This document shows positions 8,149 to 14,803 of a DNA stretch of 53,852 nt, one piece after another (within the stretch, counting starts at the first letter, position 1; every line of letters begins with the position of its first letter). The DNA lies in assembly GCA_030605565.1 (NCBI GenBank), contig JAUWIB010000087.1:1-53852 (forward strand). Direction: 5' to 3'. The notes beneath the pieces were generated by a model. It was not told where the DNA came from. It saw nothing but the letters and a program-made list of their open reading frames with translations, and searched no databases. A program made the position numbers and the translations under genes. The DNA is from a bacterium (GTDB lineage Bacteria; Zixibacteria; MSB-5A5; GN15; FEB-12).

Positions 8149-9477
8149 ATGACAGACAAGAACAACGATACCACCGAGATAATCCTCGACTCCATAGCCG
8201 ATGGAGTATTCACAGTTGACCGCGACTGGCGTATTACATCCTTTAACCGGGCGGCCGAGGAGATAACCGGCATTCTCAAAGAAGAGGCTATCGGCCAACG
8301 GTGTTGCGATGTATTCCATGCTTCGATCTGCGAGACAAATTGTGCCCTCAACGAGACATTCGAGACCAATCGACCGGTCGTCAATCGCACGGCTTATATT
8401 ATTGATGCCGATGGAGTCAGAGTCCCGATCAGTATTTCAACGGCGGTTTTGAGAGACAAGACGGGAGATGCTATAGGCGGCGTAGAGACCTTCAGGGATC
8501 TAAGCACGATTGAGGAACTCCGACGGGAATTGGAAAAGAAGTACTCCTTTCATGATATCATAAGCAAGAACAGCGAGATGCTTCGGATCTTTGATATCCT
8601 TCCAAGCGTCGCCGAGAGTGACAGCACAGTGCTTATCGAAGGCGAAACCGGAACCGGCAAAGAACTGATCGCCCGTGCCCTGCACAATCTATCGCATCGG
8701 AAGGACAAGCCGTTTGTCGCTGTCAACTGCGGCGCTCTTCCCGACACCCTTCTCGAATCGGAGCTTTTTGGCTATAAAGCAGGGGCCTTTACCGACGCCC
8801 GCAAAGACAAACCGGGACGCTTCGCCATGGCCGAATCCGGGACGATATTCCTTGATGAAATCGCCGATATATCTCCTGCTTTACAGGTGAGGTTACTGCG
8901 GGTGATTCAGGAGAGAACTTATGAACCGCTCGGCGCTACAGAATCAGTTCAGGCGGATGTTCGCATTGTTACTGCCACGAACCGAAGTCTCGAAGACCTC
9001 GTCAAATCAGGAAAGTTTCGGGAAGATCTCTACTATCGGATAAACGTAATTCGTGTCAAGTTGCCGCCGCTTCGTGAACGCAAAGAAGATATCCCCCTGT
9101 TGGTTGATCACTTTATTCGCCGCTTCAACAATCTCAAGAAAAAGCTCATCGCTGATGTCTCACCTGATGTCTTAGCGGTTCTGGTGGGTTATGACTACCC
9201 GGGCAATATCAGAGAGCTCGAAAACATCATCGAACATGCCTTCGTTCTCTGTCGGGGAACCGTCATTGACGTCGAAAACCTCCCGAAGAATGTCAGGCCG
9301 GAAGAGGGCAGGTCTTTAGCCCGATTGACATCAATGGATGATGTCGAAGTTGCTTTTATTACGGAAGCACTAAGAAGAAACAACTTCAATCGGAAGAAGA
9401 CGGCCCAGGAGCTCGGAATGCACAAGACGACGCTCTGGCGAAAAATGAAGAAACTGGGAATTCAGTCTACCGCTTAA
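8149..9477 (+). CDS. Sigma54-dependent transcriptional activator (PAS - AAA+ - Fis HTH)
   Basis: An enhancer-binding protein that remodels RNA polymerase carrying sigma54 using ATP. The 442 residues hold a PAS domain (about 10-120) with a cysteine group C52, C53, C61, C65, which may bind iron or sense redox state. The AAA+ domain has Walker A GETGTGKE (165-172), the sigma54-contact loop GAFTDA (212-217; consensus GAFTGA) and Walker B FLDEIAD (234-240). A C-terminal Fis-type helix-turn-helix contains [20 protein letters not shown]. The ribosome site is weak (AAAGAGTT). The gene stands immediately upstream of the NifX/MinD cluster, and the palindromes on both sides make that cluster and itself its likely targets. 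The same arrangement of a cognate sigma54 regulator is known for the Desulfovibrio orp operons. Confidence 0.93.
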   Translation: MTDKNNDTTEIILDSIADGVFTVDRDWRITSFNRAAEEITGILKEEAIGQRCCDVFHASICETNCALNETFETNRPVVNRTAYIIDADGVRVPISISTAVLRDKTGDAIGGVETFRDLSTIEELRRELEKKYSFHDIISKNSEMLRIFDILPSVAESDSTVLIEGETGTGKELIARALHNLSHRKDKPFVAVNCGALPDTLLESELFGYKAGAFTDARKDKPGRFAMAESGTIFLDEIADISPALQVRLLRVIQERTYEPLGATESVQADVRIVTATNRSLEDLVKSGKFREDLYYRINVIRVKLPPLRERKEDIPLLVDHFIRRFNNLKKKLIADVSPDVLAVLVGYDYPGNIRELENIIEHAFVLCRGTVIDVENLPKNVRPEEGRSLARLTSMDDVEVAFITEALRRNNFNRKKTAQELGMHKTTLWRKMKKLGIQSTA

Positions 9478-9482
9478 CAGCC

Positions 9483-9595
9483 ATTGCACAAGCGCAATCC
9501 TATCCCTTAAAAAGGTTGCGTCAGTGCAGCCACTCTCGCTTTCTGTTCTCCGGCAGACAACTCGCGTCCTCCCTATAAGTCGCTGCACATAAGCA
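9483..9595. promoter_or_regulatory. Cluster of three upstream activator sites (TTGC-N6-GCA)
   Basis: Sites: ATTGC-ACAAGC-GCAAT (9483-9498), TTGC-GTCAGT-GCAG (9516-9529) and CTGC-ACATAA-GCAT (9583-9596). All keep TGC-N6-GCA. The first two are 32 bp apart (about three helical turns). They lie 35 to 150 bp before the -24/-12 promoter, the usual place for sigma54 enhancers. Confidence 0.6.
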
Positions 9596-9626
9596 TGATA
9601 GCCTCGTAGTGCGCCTTGTTTCAAGT

Positions 9627-9647
9627 TTCCGGCATGAGTTATGCTTT
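9627..9647 (+). promoter_or_regulatory. Sigma54 (-24/-12) promoter of the NifX/MinD cluster
   Basis: The sequence ttccGGcatgagttatGCttt has GG at 9631-9632 and GC at 9643-9644, exactly 10 bases apart as sigma54 requires. It compares well with TGGCACG-N4-TTGCT. Predicted start of transcription is near 9656, leaving a leader of only about 8 bases before the first ATG. Confidence 0.65.
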
Positions 9648-9663
9648 AAGTTCAAGCAAGATT

Positions 9664-10077
9664 ATGAAGGTTGCAATTCCGATATGGGATGGGCGCATTT
9701 CGCCCCTGATGGACACAGCGTGTTATCTGCTGGTTGCGGACATCGACGAGGGTCGAGTGGTTTCAAGAGAGACGGTCGGCATCCCTCGAGCGGGCATTCC
9801 CGGGCACGTGAGTTTCCTGACAGATCGCCACATTGATGTATTGATCTGTGGCGCTATATCGCATCAGTTGGAACGGATGCTGGCGGCCTCGGGGATAAGG
9901 TCATACCCCTGGGTTCGCGGCGAGGTTGGAGAGGTCATTGCTGCCTACTGTAATGGAGTTTTACAGAACGATAATTTTCTTCTGCCCGGTTGTGGGCGAC
10001 GCCGCCGTCGGGAGAGAGGTCAACGGTGCGGACGACGCATGGGCTTCGGAGCGCGCAAACTGTTTAAGGAGGAATGA
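9664..10077 (+). CDS. NifX/NifB C-terminal-like protein (FeMo-cofactor-binding family), first copy
   Basis: Member of the dinitrogenase iron-molybdenum cofactor family, small RNase H-like folds that bind metal-sulfur clusters. ATG 9664 is chosen because MKVAIPIWDGRISPLMDTA is the conserved family start; an upstream in-frame ATG at 9616 would place the start before the sigma54 promoter. Of 137 residues, the last 30 are unusual, a basic CGRRRRRERGQRCGRRMG tail with two Cys. It is the first gene after the promoter and overlaps the next by 4 bases. In nitrogen fixers such proteins carry FeMo-co, but no nitrogenase is seen here, so a role with another metal cluster (as in the Mo-Cu orange protein) is more likely. 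Confidence 0.85.
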   Translation: MKVAIPIWDGRISPLMDTACYLLVADIDEGRVVSRETVGIPRAGIPGHVSFLTDRHIDVLICGAISHQLERMLAASGIRSYPWVRGEVGEVIAAYCNGVLQNDNFLLPGCGRRRRRERGQRCGRRMGFGARKLFKEE

Positions 10078-10439
10078 TGAGAATAGCGGTTTCATCTCAA
10101 GGAACGGATCTAACCAGCAAGGTTGATCCACGATTCGGGCGGGCGCCATATTTTCTGGTTTTTGATACCGGCGACGAGAGCTTTGAGGTTGTCAATAATG
10201 AGCAGAATGTGAATGCAGCAGGAGGAGCCGGGATTCAGGCTGCCGAGAATGTCGCTCGTGAGAAAGTGGACATGATAGTGTCGGGGAATTTCGGCCCGAA
10301 GGCTTTTCGAGCCCTTAACGCGGCTGGTATCAAGATTGCGCTGTGGTCGGACGGGACGGTATCGGAAGCAATTGAGCTGGCTCGGAACGACAAGCTTGAG
10401 ATAAGCGACCAGGCCAATGTCGAGGGGCATTGGATGTAG
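10074..10439 (+). CDS. NifX/MTH1175-like metal-cluster protein, second copy (orange-protein type)
   Basis: 121 residues starting MMRIAVSSQGTDLTSKVDPR, with the RFGRAPYFLVFDT and GNFGPKAFRALNAAGI signatures of the stand-alone dinitrogenase iron-molybdenum cofactor family. ORP of Desulfovibrio, which holds a Mo-Cu-sulfide cluster, belongs to the same family. A strong ribosome site AAGGAGG precedes adjacent ATGs at 10074 and 10077, and either could be used. Translationally coupled to the first copy. Best guess: binding or delivery of a metal-sulfide cluster with the two MinD ATPases downstream. No cysteine-rich motif is present, in keeping with the family. Confidence 0.87.
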   Translation: MMRIAVSSQGTDLTSKVDPRFGRAPYFLVFDTGDESFEVVNNEQNVNAAGGAGIQAAENVAREKVDMIVSGNFGPKAFRALNAAGIKIALWSDGTVSEAIELARNDKLEISDQANVEGHWM

Positions 10440-10471
10440 TGTCCGCGTTTGTGGATAAGGAGGAATGAATT

Positions 10472-10762
10472 ATGCCGGGACAATTTGACAATGCCAAAAC
10501 AGCTACCGGCGGTGGGAGACAACGCAGGCGACTGAGGGGTATGTTCACCGGCAAGACCGGTAAGGCGATTGGTTTCACATCAATCGCAGCGCCGATTATT
10601 GGGTATATCGTCAACGATCTCAAGAAACCCAACAGTCTTGTCCGTGGTCTTATCGGGAGCGTGGCCCGCAAACTTCTTCCGGCAAAGTCGGAACAAGCGA
10701 AGGTGATTGACATCACTGACGATGTTGAGATTCTCGAGAACGACAGCGACAAGAAAAGTTAA
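10472..10762 (+). CDS. Small basic cluster protein of unknown function
   Basis: 96 residues, MPGQFDNAKTATGGGRQRRR at the start, then a central hydrophobic stretch (GFTSIAAPIIGYIVNDLKKP) and a polar acidic end (DDVEILENDSDKK). The ribosome site AAGGAGG lies about 8 bases before ATG 10472. It lies 32 bases after the preceding NifX-like gene, on the same strand. The hydrophobic stretch is too short and too interrupted to be a clear membrane helix. Family not recognised; its position suggests an accessory part of the metal-cluster system. Confidence 0.7.
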   Translation: MPGQFDNAKTATGGGRQRRRLRGMFTGKTGKAIGFTSIAAPIIGYIVNDLKKPNSLVRGLIGSVARKLLPAKSEQAKVIDITDDVEILENDSDKKS

Positions 10763-10797
10763 TGTGATTTGGTAACTGAACACGAAAGGAGTTAAGG

Positions 10798-11226
10798 ATG
10801 CCAGGTGGAGACAGAACCGGACCTATGGGCGCCGGACCAATGACAGGACGCGGCGCCGGAATGTGTGCCGGCTATGATGTGCCGGGATATATGAACCCTG
10901 TTTTCGGACGAGGATTCGGAGGTGGTCGAGGTCGCGGCTTCGGACGCGGTTTTCATGGCGGTGGCCGCGGCTGGCGCAACCAGTATTATGCCACCGGATT
11001 GCCCGGATGGGCGCGTGGATATGGTTCTCCGTATCCTTATCCGGCGGGATACGCAGTTGATCCCGGTGCAGCCAGGACCCCGAGAGTGGCTCGGGATGAC
11101 GAACTCGCCTATCTGAAAGAGCAAGCACATCATTTCGAGGGAGTTCTTGACGACATAAAAGCGCGTGTCGATGAGCTTCAGCAGCAATCGGCGGATTCAA
11201 GCAAGACGCCGGAGAAAGACAAGTAG
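10798..11226 (+). CDS. DUF5320 protein
   Basis: Starts MPGGDRTGPMGAGPMTGRGA followed by GMCAGY, the signature N-terminus of DUF5320 proteins, which recur in anaerobes beside NifX and MinD genes. The middle is an RGG-like Gly/Arg/Phe stretch (GRGFGGGRGRGFGRGFHGG). The last 45 residues (LAYLKEQAHHFEGVLDDIKA) form a probable coiled coil. 142 residues. An AAAGGAG ribosome site lies 9 bases upstream. The biochemical role is not known; a scaffold for metal-cluster carriers is a guess. Confidence 0.88.
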   Translation: MPGGDRTGPMGAGPMTGRGAGMCAGYDVPGYMNPVFGRGFGGGRGRGFGRGFHGGGRGWRNQYYATGLPGWARGYGSPYPYPAGYAVDPGAARTPRVARDDELAYLKEQAHHFEGVLDDIKARVDELQQQSADSSKTPEKDK

Positions 11227-11240
11227 TGAGGCAGCGTACC

Positions 11241-11798
11241 ATGTCACCAAGAGGCAGTTCCGGCGGTGGCAGAGGCCGCGGTCAGGGCGGTGGTGGCGGC
11301 CGAGGTATGGGACGCGGCGGCGGACGTGGTATGAGACGCAGTACGGGTATGGAGGCAACTCCAGGTCCGGTCGAGTCACCACACTACCAACCACAATTTG
11401 AACATCCTGACCCGGGAGGATTGAGGCCGGAAAGCCCGGGTCAGGAAATCGAAATGCTCAGAGCCCAGGCTGACACAATGATGGCTCAGTTGCAAACTAT
11501 CAATGCACGCATCTCCGTCCTGCAAGGGGGAAATGCGCCTGCGCCAACCGATGTCGCAGGTGTAGGCGTGCGCCGGAAGACCTTGCATGCTACGAGAGGT
11601 GGAAGAATGGCTGCCATCGTAGACAAAGAAGAATGTGTCAGTTGTGGAATCTGCGCCGGTCTATGTCCGGAGGAGGCAATCACCGTAGAGGATACAGCGG
11701 TGATCAATTCCCAAAGGTGTACCGGCTGTGGTATATGCGTAGACGAGTGCCCGAACGAGGCGATTTCGCTTGTCAAATTGGAAGAAGTGGCGTTATAG
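11241..11798 (+). CDS. Gly-rich protein with C-terminal 2[4Fe-4S] ferredoxin domain
   Basis: The N-terminus (MSPRGSSGGGRGRGQGGGGG) is low-complexity and matches that of the paralogue at 11928, so ATG 11241 with TGAGG ahead of it is preferred over GTG 11226. A coiled coil (EIEMLRAQADTMMAQLQTIN) resembles the DUF5320 tail. Residues after about 125 form a classic bacterial ferredoxin: CVSCGICAGLCPEE and CTGCGICVDECPNE, eight ligands complete. 185 residues. It probably passes electrons within the MinD / NifX system. The fusion of DUF5320-like elements to a ferredoxin fits the cluster and has no exact counterpart I can name. Confidence 0.85.
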   Translation: MSPRGSSGGGRGRGQGGGGGRGMGRGGGRGMRRSTGMEATPGPVESPHYQPQFEHPDPGGLRPESPGQEIEMLRAQADTMMAQLQTINARISVLQGGNAPAPTDVAGVGVRRKTLHATRGGRMAAIVDKEECVSCGICAGLCPEEAITVEDTAVINSQRCTGCGICVDECPNEAISLVKLEEVAL

Positions 11799-11808
11799 TG
11801 AGAATCCA

Positions 11809-11916
11809 GTGGTCAAGCCAGGCTACTATGAAGAGTTCGTGCATCTGAAAGAACAGGCCCGGTATTTCAAGGGATTTCTTGAAGATATCCAGATGCGTGA
11901 GAAAGAGAAAAGGTAA
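11809..11916 (+). pseudogene. DUF5320 tail fragment or very small coiled-coil protein
   Basis: In the 129-base gap between the ferredoxin and zinc-ribbon genes, one frame reads VKPGYYEEFVHLKEQARYFK and then GFLEDIQMREKEKR before TAA. It parallels the coiled-coil end of the DUF5320 protein at 10798-11226 (LAYLKEQAHHFEGVLDDIKA). No ATG is available; GTG 11809 would give 35 residues but has a poor ribosome site. It is either the leftover tail of a duplicated DUF5320 gene or a separate micro-protein. Confidence 0.55.
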
Positions 11917-11927
11917 GAAAGGATACT

Positions 11928-12239
11928 ATGTCACCAAAAGGTAGTTCCGGCGGCGGAGGTCGCGGTCAAGGAGGAGGAGGCGGCCAGGGTCAGGGCGGAG
12001 GTGGCGGCCAGGGTCAGGGCGGCGGCGGAGGTCGTGGTCAAGGAGGAGGAGGCGGCCAGGGTCAGGGCGGAGGTCGTGGTTCAGGACAGGGTCGCGGCAT
12101 GGGTCGTGGTGGACGAGCCCTTGGTCCCAGTGGCGAATGTGTCTGTCCCAAATGCGGCGCCACTGTTCCTCATCAGCAAGGTATCCCTTGTCCTGATGTA
12201 GACTGCCCGAAGTGTGGCCAGAAGATGATAAGGCAGTAG
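11928..12239 (+). CDS. Gly-rich repeat protein with C-terminal zinc-ribbon/rubredoxin-like motif
   Basis: 103 residues. The first 60 are built of GGGGGQGQ / GGGGGRGQ repeats encoded by near-identical G-rich blocks (about 11950-12075). The end carries CVCPKCGATVP and PCPDVDCPKCGQKM, two CxxC pairs that should hold one metal ion (zinc or iron). A ribosome site AGAAAGGA lies about 7 bases upstream. It shares the MSP(K/R)GSSGGG start with the ferredoxin protein upstream, so the two probably arose by duplication with exchanged metal domains. The role within the cluster is unknown. Confidence 0.8.
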   Translation: MSPKGSSGGGGRGQGGGGGQGQGGGGGQGQGGGGGRGQGGGGGQGQGGGRGSGQGRGMGRGGRALGPSGECVCPKCGATVPHQQGIPCPDVDCPKCGQKMIRQ

Positions 12240-12258
12240 GGAACTGAAGAACCACACT

Positions 12259-13110
12259 CTGAAAATATCTATCGCCAGCGGCAAGGGTGGCACAGGGAAA
12301 ACCACCATTGCCACCAATCTGGCCGTAGCCATTGCCCGGATGGGCAAGGATGTTGCCTATCTTGATTGTGATGTCGAGGAGCCGAACGGTCGCATCTTCC
12401 TGAAACCGGAAATCACGGAGCAGATTGACGTTACTGTTCCGGTACCCCGGGTTGATCTCGACAAATGCACCTTCCGTGGTGAGTGTTCCGCCGCATGCGA
12501 ATATCATGCTATCGCCGTTCTGGGAAAAGCAGTGGAGGTCTTTGCTTCGCTTTGTCACGGCTGTGGAGGATGCAGTGATATCTGCCCGGAGGATGCCATC
12601 GAAGAGATCCCCCGAACTATCGGACATATCAGTCGCGGCGTTGGGATGGGAGTCGAGTTCCTTGAGGGACGTCTGAACGTCGGAGAAGCGATATCACCTC
12701 CCGTCACCAAGGCATTAAAGAAGCTCGCCATAACGTCTGATGTTGCCATCATTGACGCCCCCCCCGGTACCTCCTGTCCAGTCATCGAGGCAATCAACGA
12801 TACCGACTTTGTGATTTTAGTAACCGAACCCACGCCGTTTGGACTGAACGATCTTAAGTTAGCCGTAGGCATGGTACGCGAGATAAGTCTGCCGTTCGGT
12901 GTTGTGATCAATCGCTCGGATATCGGCGACAACAAGACCGATGAGTATTGTCACCGGGAAAGAATCGATGTCTTGAAGAAGATCCCGTTTAGTCGCCGGC
13001 TCGCTGAAGCATACTCGCGGGGTGAGATGATGTTCGGTGTCGATTCCGAGTATGAGAAAAGTCTCCGCGAGTTGTATGAGAACATCGCAGGCAGGAGCAA
13101 CCATGACTGA
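12259..13110 (+). CDS. MinD/Mrp-family ATPase with inserted ferredoxin domain, first copy; non-canonical start
   Basis: A deviant-Walker ATPase of the Mrp/MinD type, thought to load or move metal-sulfur clusters. It reads KISIASGKGGTGKTT (P-loop), then DCDVEEPNGRIF, a ferredoxin insertion, and DAPPGTSCPVIEAI (Walker B region). No ATG, GTG or TTG precedes the P-loop. The frame opens at 12232, and CTG at 12259 (or 12244) occupies the expected place of the initiator. The first ATG (12340) would delete the P-loop. In the first ferredoxin half the series is C70, R73, C76, C80, so one ligand is Arg where Cys is normal; the second half (CHGCGGCSDICPED) is complete. It overlaps the next gene by 8 bases. 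Confidence 0.8.
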   Translation: MKISIASGKGGTGKTTIATNLAVAIARMGKDVAYLDCDVEEPNGRIFLKPEITEQIDVTVPVPRVDLDKCTFRGECSAACEYHAIAVLGKAVEVFASLCHGCGGCSDICPEDAIEEIPRTIGHISRGVGMGVEFLEGRLNVGEAISPPVTKALKKLAITSDVAIIDAPPGTSCPVIEAINDTDFVILVTEPTPFGLNDLKLAVGMVREISLPFGVVINRSDIGDNKTDEYCHRERIDVLKKIPFSRRLAEAYSRGEMMFGVDSEYEKSLRELYENIAGRSNHD

Positions 13111-13996
13111 ATTAGTCATAGTCAGTGGTAAGGGCGGCACCGGCAAGACCAGCCTGGTTGGATCACTCGCGGCTTTATCACGGGACAAAGTGCTGGTTGA
13201 TTGTGATGTCGACGCTGCTGATCTTCATCTGATCCTGAAAAACAAAATACAGAAGACGTCTGAATTCACCGGTGGCAAGCAGGCGTTTATTGTTGAGGAA
13301 GACTGCACGAATTGCGGCCTCTGCCCCGAGTACTGCCGATTTGATGCGATCAAGCATGAGGAGTTGACAACCGGCGCCGAAAAAGAGCGCTATTGGATAG
13401 ACAAGCATGCCTGTGACGGATGCGGGGTCTGCGTGCGTCATTGCCCGGAGAACGCAATCGCTTTCAAGGAGGTAATCAGCGGCGAGTGGTACCTCTCTGA
13501 TACACCGTATGGACCTTTGGTGCATGCGCGTTTGGGTTTTGCACAAGCCAATTCAGGTAAGCTGGTTTCACTGTTGCGTCAGCAAGCAAGGTTATTGGCG
13601 GACAAGAGAGGGCTGGATCTGATAATCGTTGACGGTCCGCCTGGAATCGGCTGCCCCGTGATCGCGTCGATCACCGGGGCCGGGTACATTCTGATTGTCA
13701 CGGAACCATCCATGTCGGCCATGCACGATATGGAACGACTATTGCAGTTAACCAAGCATTTCAGAATTCCTACGGGAATATGTATTAACAAGTCAGATAT
13801 CAACCCTGTTTTGACATCTCAAATTGAGGAGTTTGCAAAGAACGAGAAAGTGAGGATCCTGGGGCGAATCCCCTACGACCCGTCCGTGACAGCGGCACAA
13901 TTGGAAGGTGCCACTGTTGTTGAGTACGACGTCAATGGAGCGTCCGAAAGCGTCAAGCTCTTGTGGTCGAATCTTACTGAGGAACTCAAAGAGTAG
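13103..13996 (+). CDS. MinD/Mrp-family ATPase with inserted 2[4Fe-4S] ferredoxin domain, second copy
   Basis: 297 residues. ATG 13103 follows an AGGAG ribosome site and gives MTELVIVSGKGGTGKTS, with the deviant P-loop at the very start as the family requires; an upstream in-frame ATG (13037) is not needed. The ferredoxin insertion is complete: CTNCGLCPEYCRFD and CDGCGVCVRHCPEN. Walker B-like DGPPGIGCPVIASI follows. Paired MinD ATPases of this kind are a fixed feature of the Desulfovibrio orp operons and of many anaerobe NifX clusters. It probably forms a heterodimer with the preceding ATPase. The gene overlaps that ATPase and is followed 67 bases later by a third NifX-like gene. Confidence 0.92.
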   Translation: MTELVIVSGKGGTGKTSLVGSLAALSRDKVLVDCDVDAADLHLILKNKIQKTSEFTGGKQAFIVEEDCTNCGLCPEYCRFDAIKHEELTTGAEKERYWIDKHACDGCGVCVRHCPENAIAFKEVISGEWYLSDTPYGPLVHARLGFAQANSGKLVSLLRQQARLLADKRGLDLIIVDGPPGIGCPVIASITGAGYILIVTEPSMSAMHDMERLLQLTKHFRIPTGICINKSDINPVLTSQIEEFAKNEKVRILGRIPYDPSVTAAQLEGATVVEYDVNGASESVKLLWSNLTEELKE

Positions 13997-14063
13997 AGCA
14001 ATGATCCGAAGCTAAAGTAGCAGAAAAACACGAACGAATAGAAATAGATACGGAGTCTGAACC

Positions 14064-14435
14064 ATGAAAATCGCCATTCCGACAGTAGATGGATTATTGT
14101 GTCCGCATTTTGGTCACTGTCAGCAGTTTGCAGTTCTCGATGTCGATCCTGAGACGAAGTCTGTTAATGCGACTGAGATGCTCACCCCACCCCCGCACGA
14201 ACCGGGCGTGCTTCCCGCCTGGCTGAGTCAGATGGGATGCAATATCATCATTGCCGGCGGTATGGGGGGACGAGCCGTCGACATGTTCCAGCAGAACGGC
14301 ATCAAAGTTGTCATTGGTGCACCGAATGGAAAGCCTGAGGAGATTGTGGCAGCTTATCTGAATAGTGAGCTTGTGAGCGGCGCCAACCCGTGTGACGACC
14401 CTGCTTTTCACGGCGACAAACCCTGCGGGGATTAG
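14064..14435 (+). CDS. NifX-like metal-cluster protein, third copy
   Basis: 123 residues, MKIAIPTVDGLLCPHFGHCQ at the start and GGMGGRAVDMFQQNGIKVVI in the middle, typical of the dinitrogenase iron-molybdenum cofactor family. The variant HFGHCQQF and the end GANPCDD...HGDKPCGD carry His and Cys residues that could bind metal. GGAG lies 8 bases before the ATG. It is the last gene of the cluster; no clear terminator follows. Having three family members in one cluster suggests division of labour, for example carrier, storage and final protein. Confidence 0.88.
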   Translation: MKIAIPTVDGLLCPHFGHCQQFAVLDVDPETKSVNATEMLTPPPHEPGVLPAWLSQMGCNIIIAGGMGGRAVDMFQQNGIKVVIGAPNGKPEEIVAAYLNSELVSGANPCDDPAFHGDKPCGD

Positions 14436-14803
14436 CAGTGTCAGTCAGATGACATCCGACAATCGATTACCCTATCTGTAGCGGGGCGGTGATGAATTGA
14501 CAATTGGATGAGTACGAGCGGTCATTCACCTGTGCGAACAACGAATCAGGAGGTAATAAGACCACTCAGCACAGACTCGCGCGGAAAGATATCTCACTTT
14601 TGAAACTGGGAGAGGTTCACGTTTCCTCTTCCTTTTCTGATGTGTGACAGGAGGCTGTTGAAAAACGCTGCAATTGTCATTGAGCTTGTCTGCCTCGTCG
14701 CGCTTGTCGACCATGTGTATCCTCCTTCAAATGAATATACATCATGGCCGCTTACACAAAATTCCGTACACTCTCTGGAATAGCGGTCAGGTGGAGCGCT
14801 TTA
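14436..14803. other. Intergenic region between the metal cluster and the AT-rich methyltransferase
   Basis: No gene supported. It contains a partial dispersed repeat (14652-14681, family 2). I see no convincing promoter or terminator hairpin. Base composition becomes AT-rich from about 14720. Confidence 0.55.
14652..14681. repeat. Partial copy of dispersed repeat family 2
   Basis: aGGCTGTTGAAAAACGCTGC followed by aattgtcatt is nearly identical to the reverse complement of the right arm of the element at 30862-31010. Only one arm is present here. Confidence 0.75.

Noticed and set aside
9664-14435. The NifX-rich cluster as part of nitrogen fixation
   Set aside because: No nifHDK, nifB or nifEN is present, and MinD, DUF5320 and ORP-like members point to the orange-protein type of locus.
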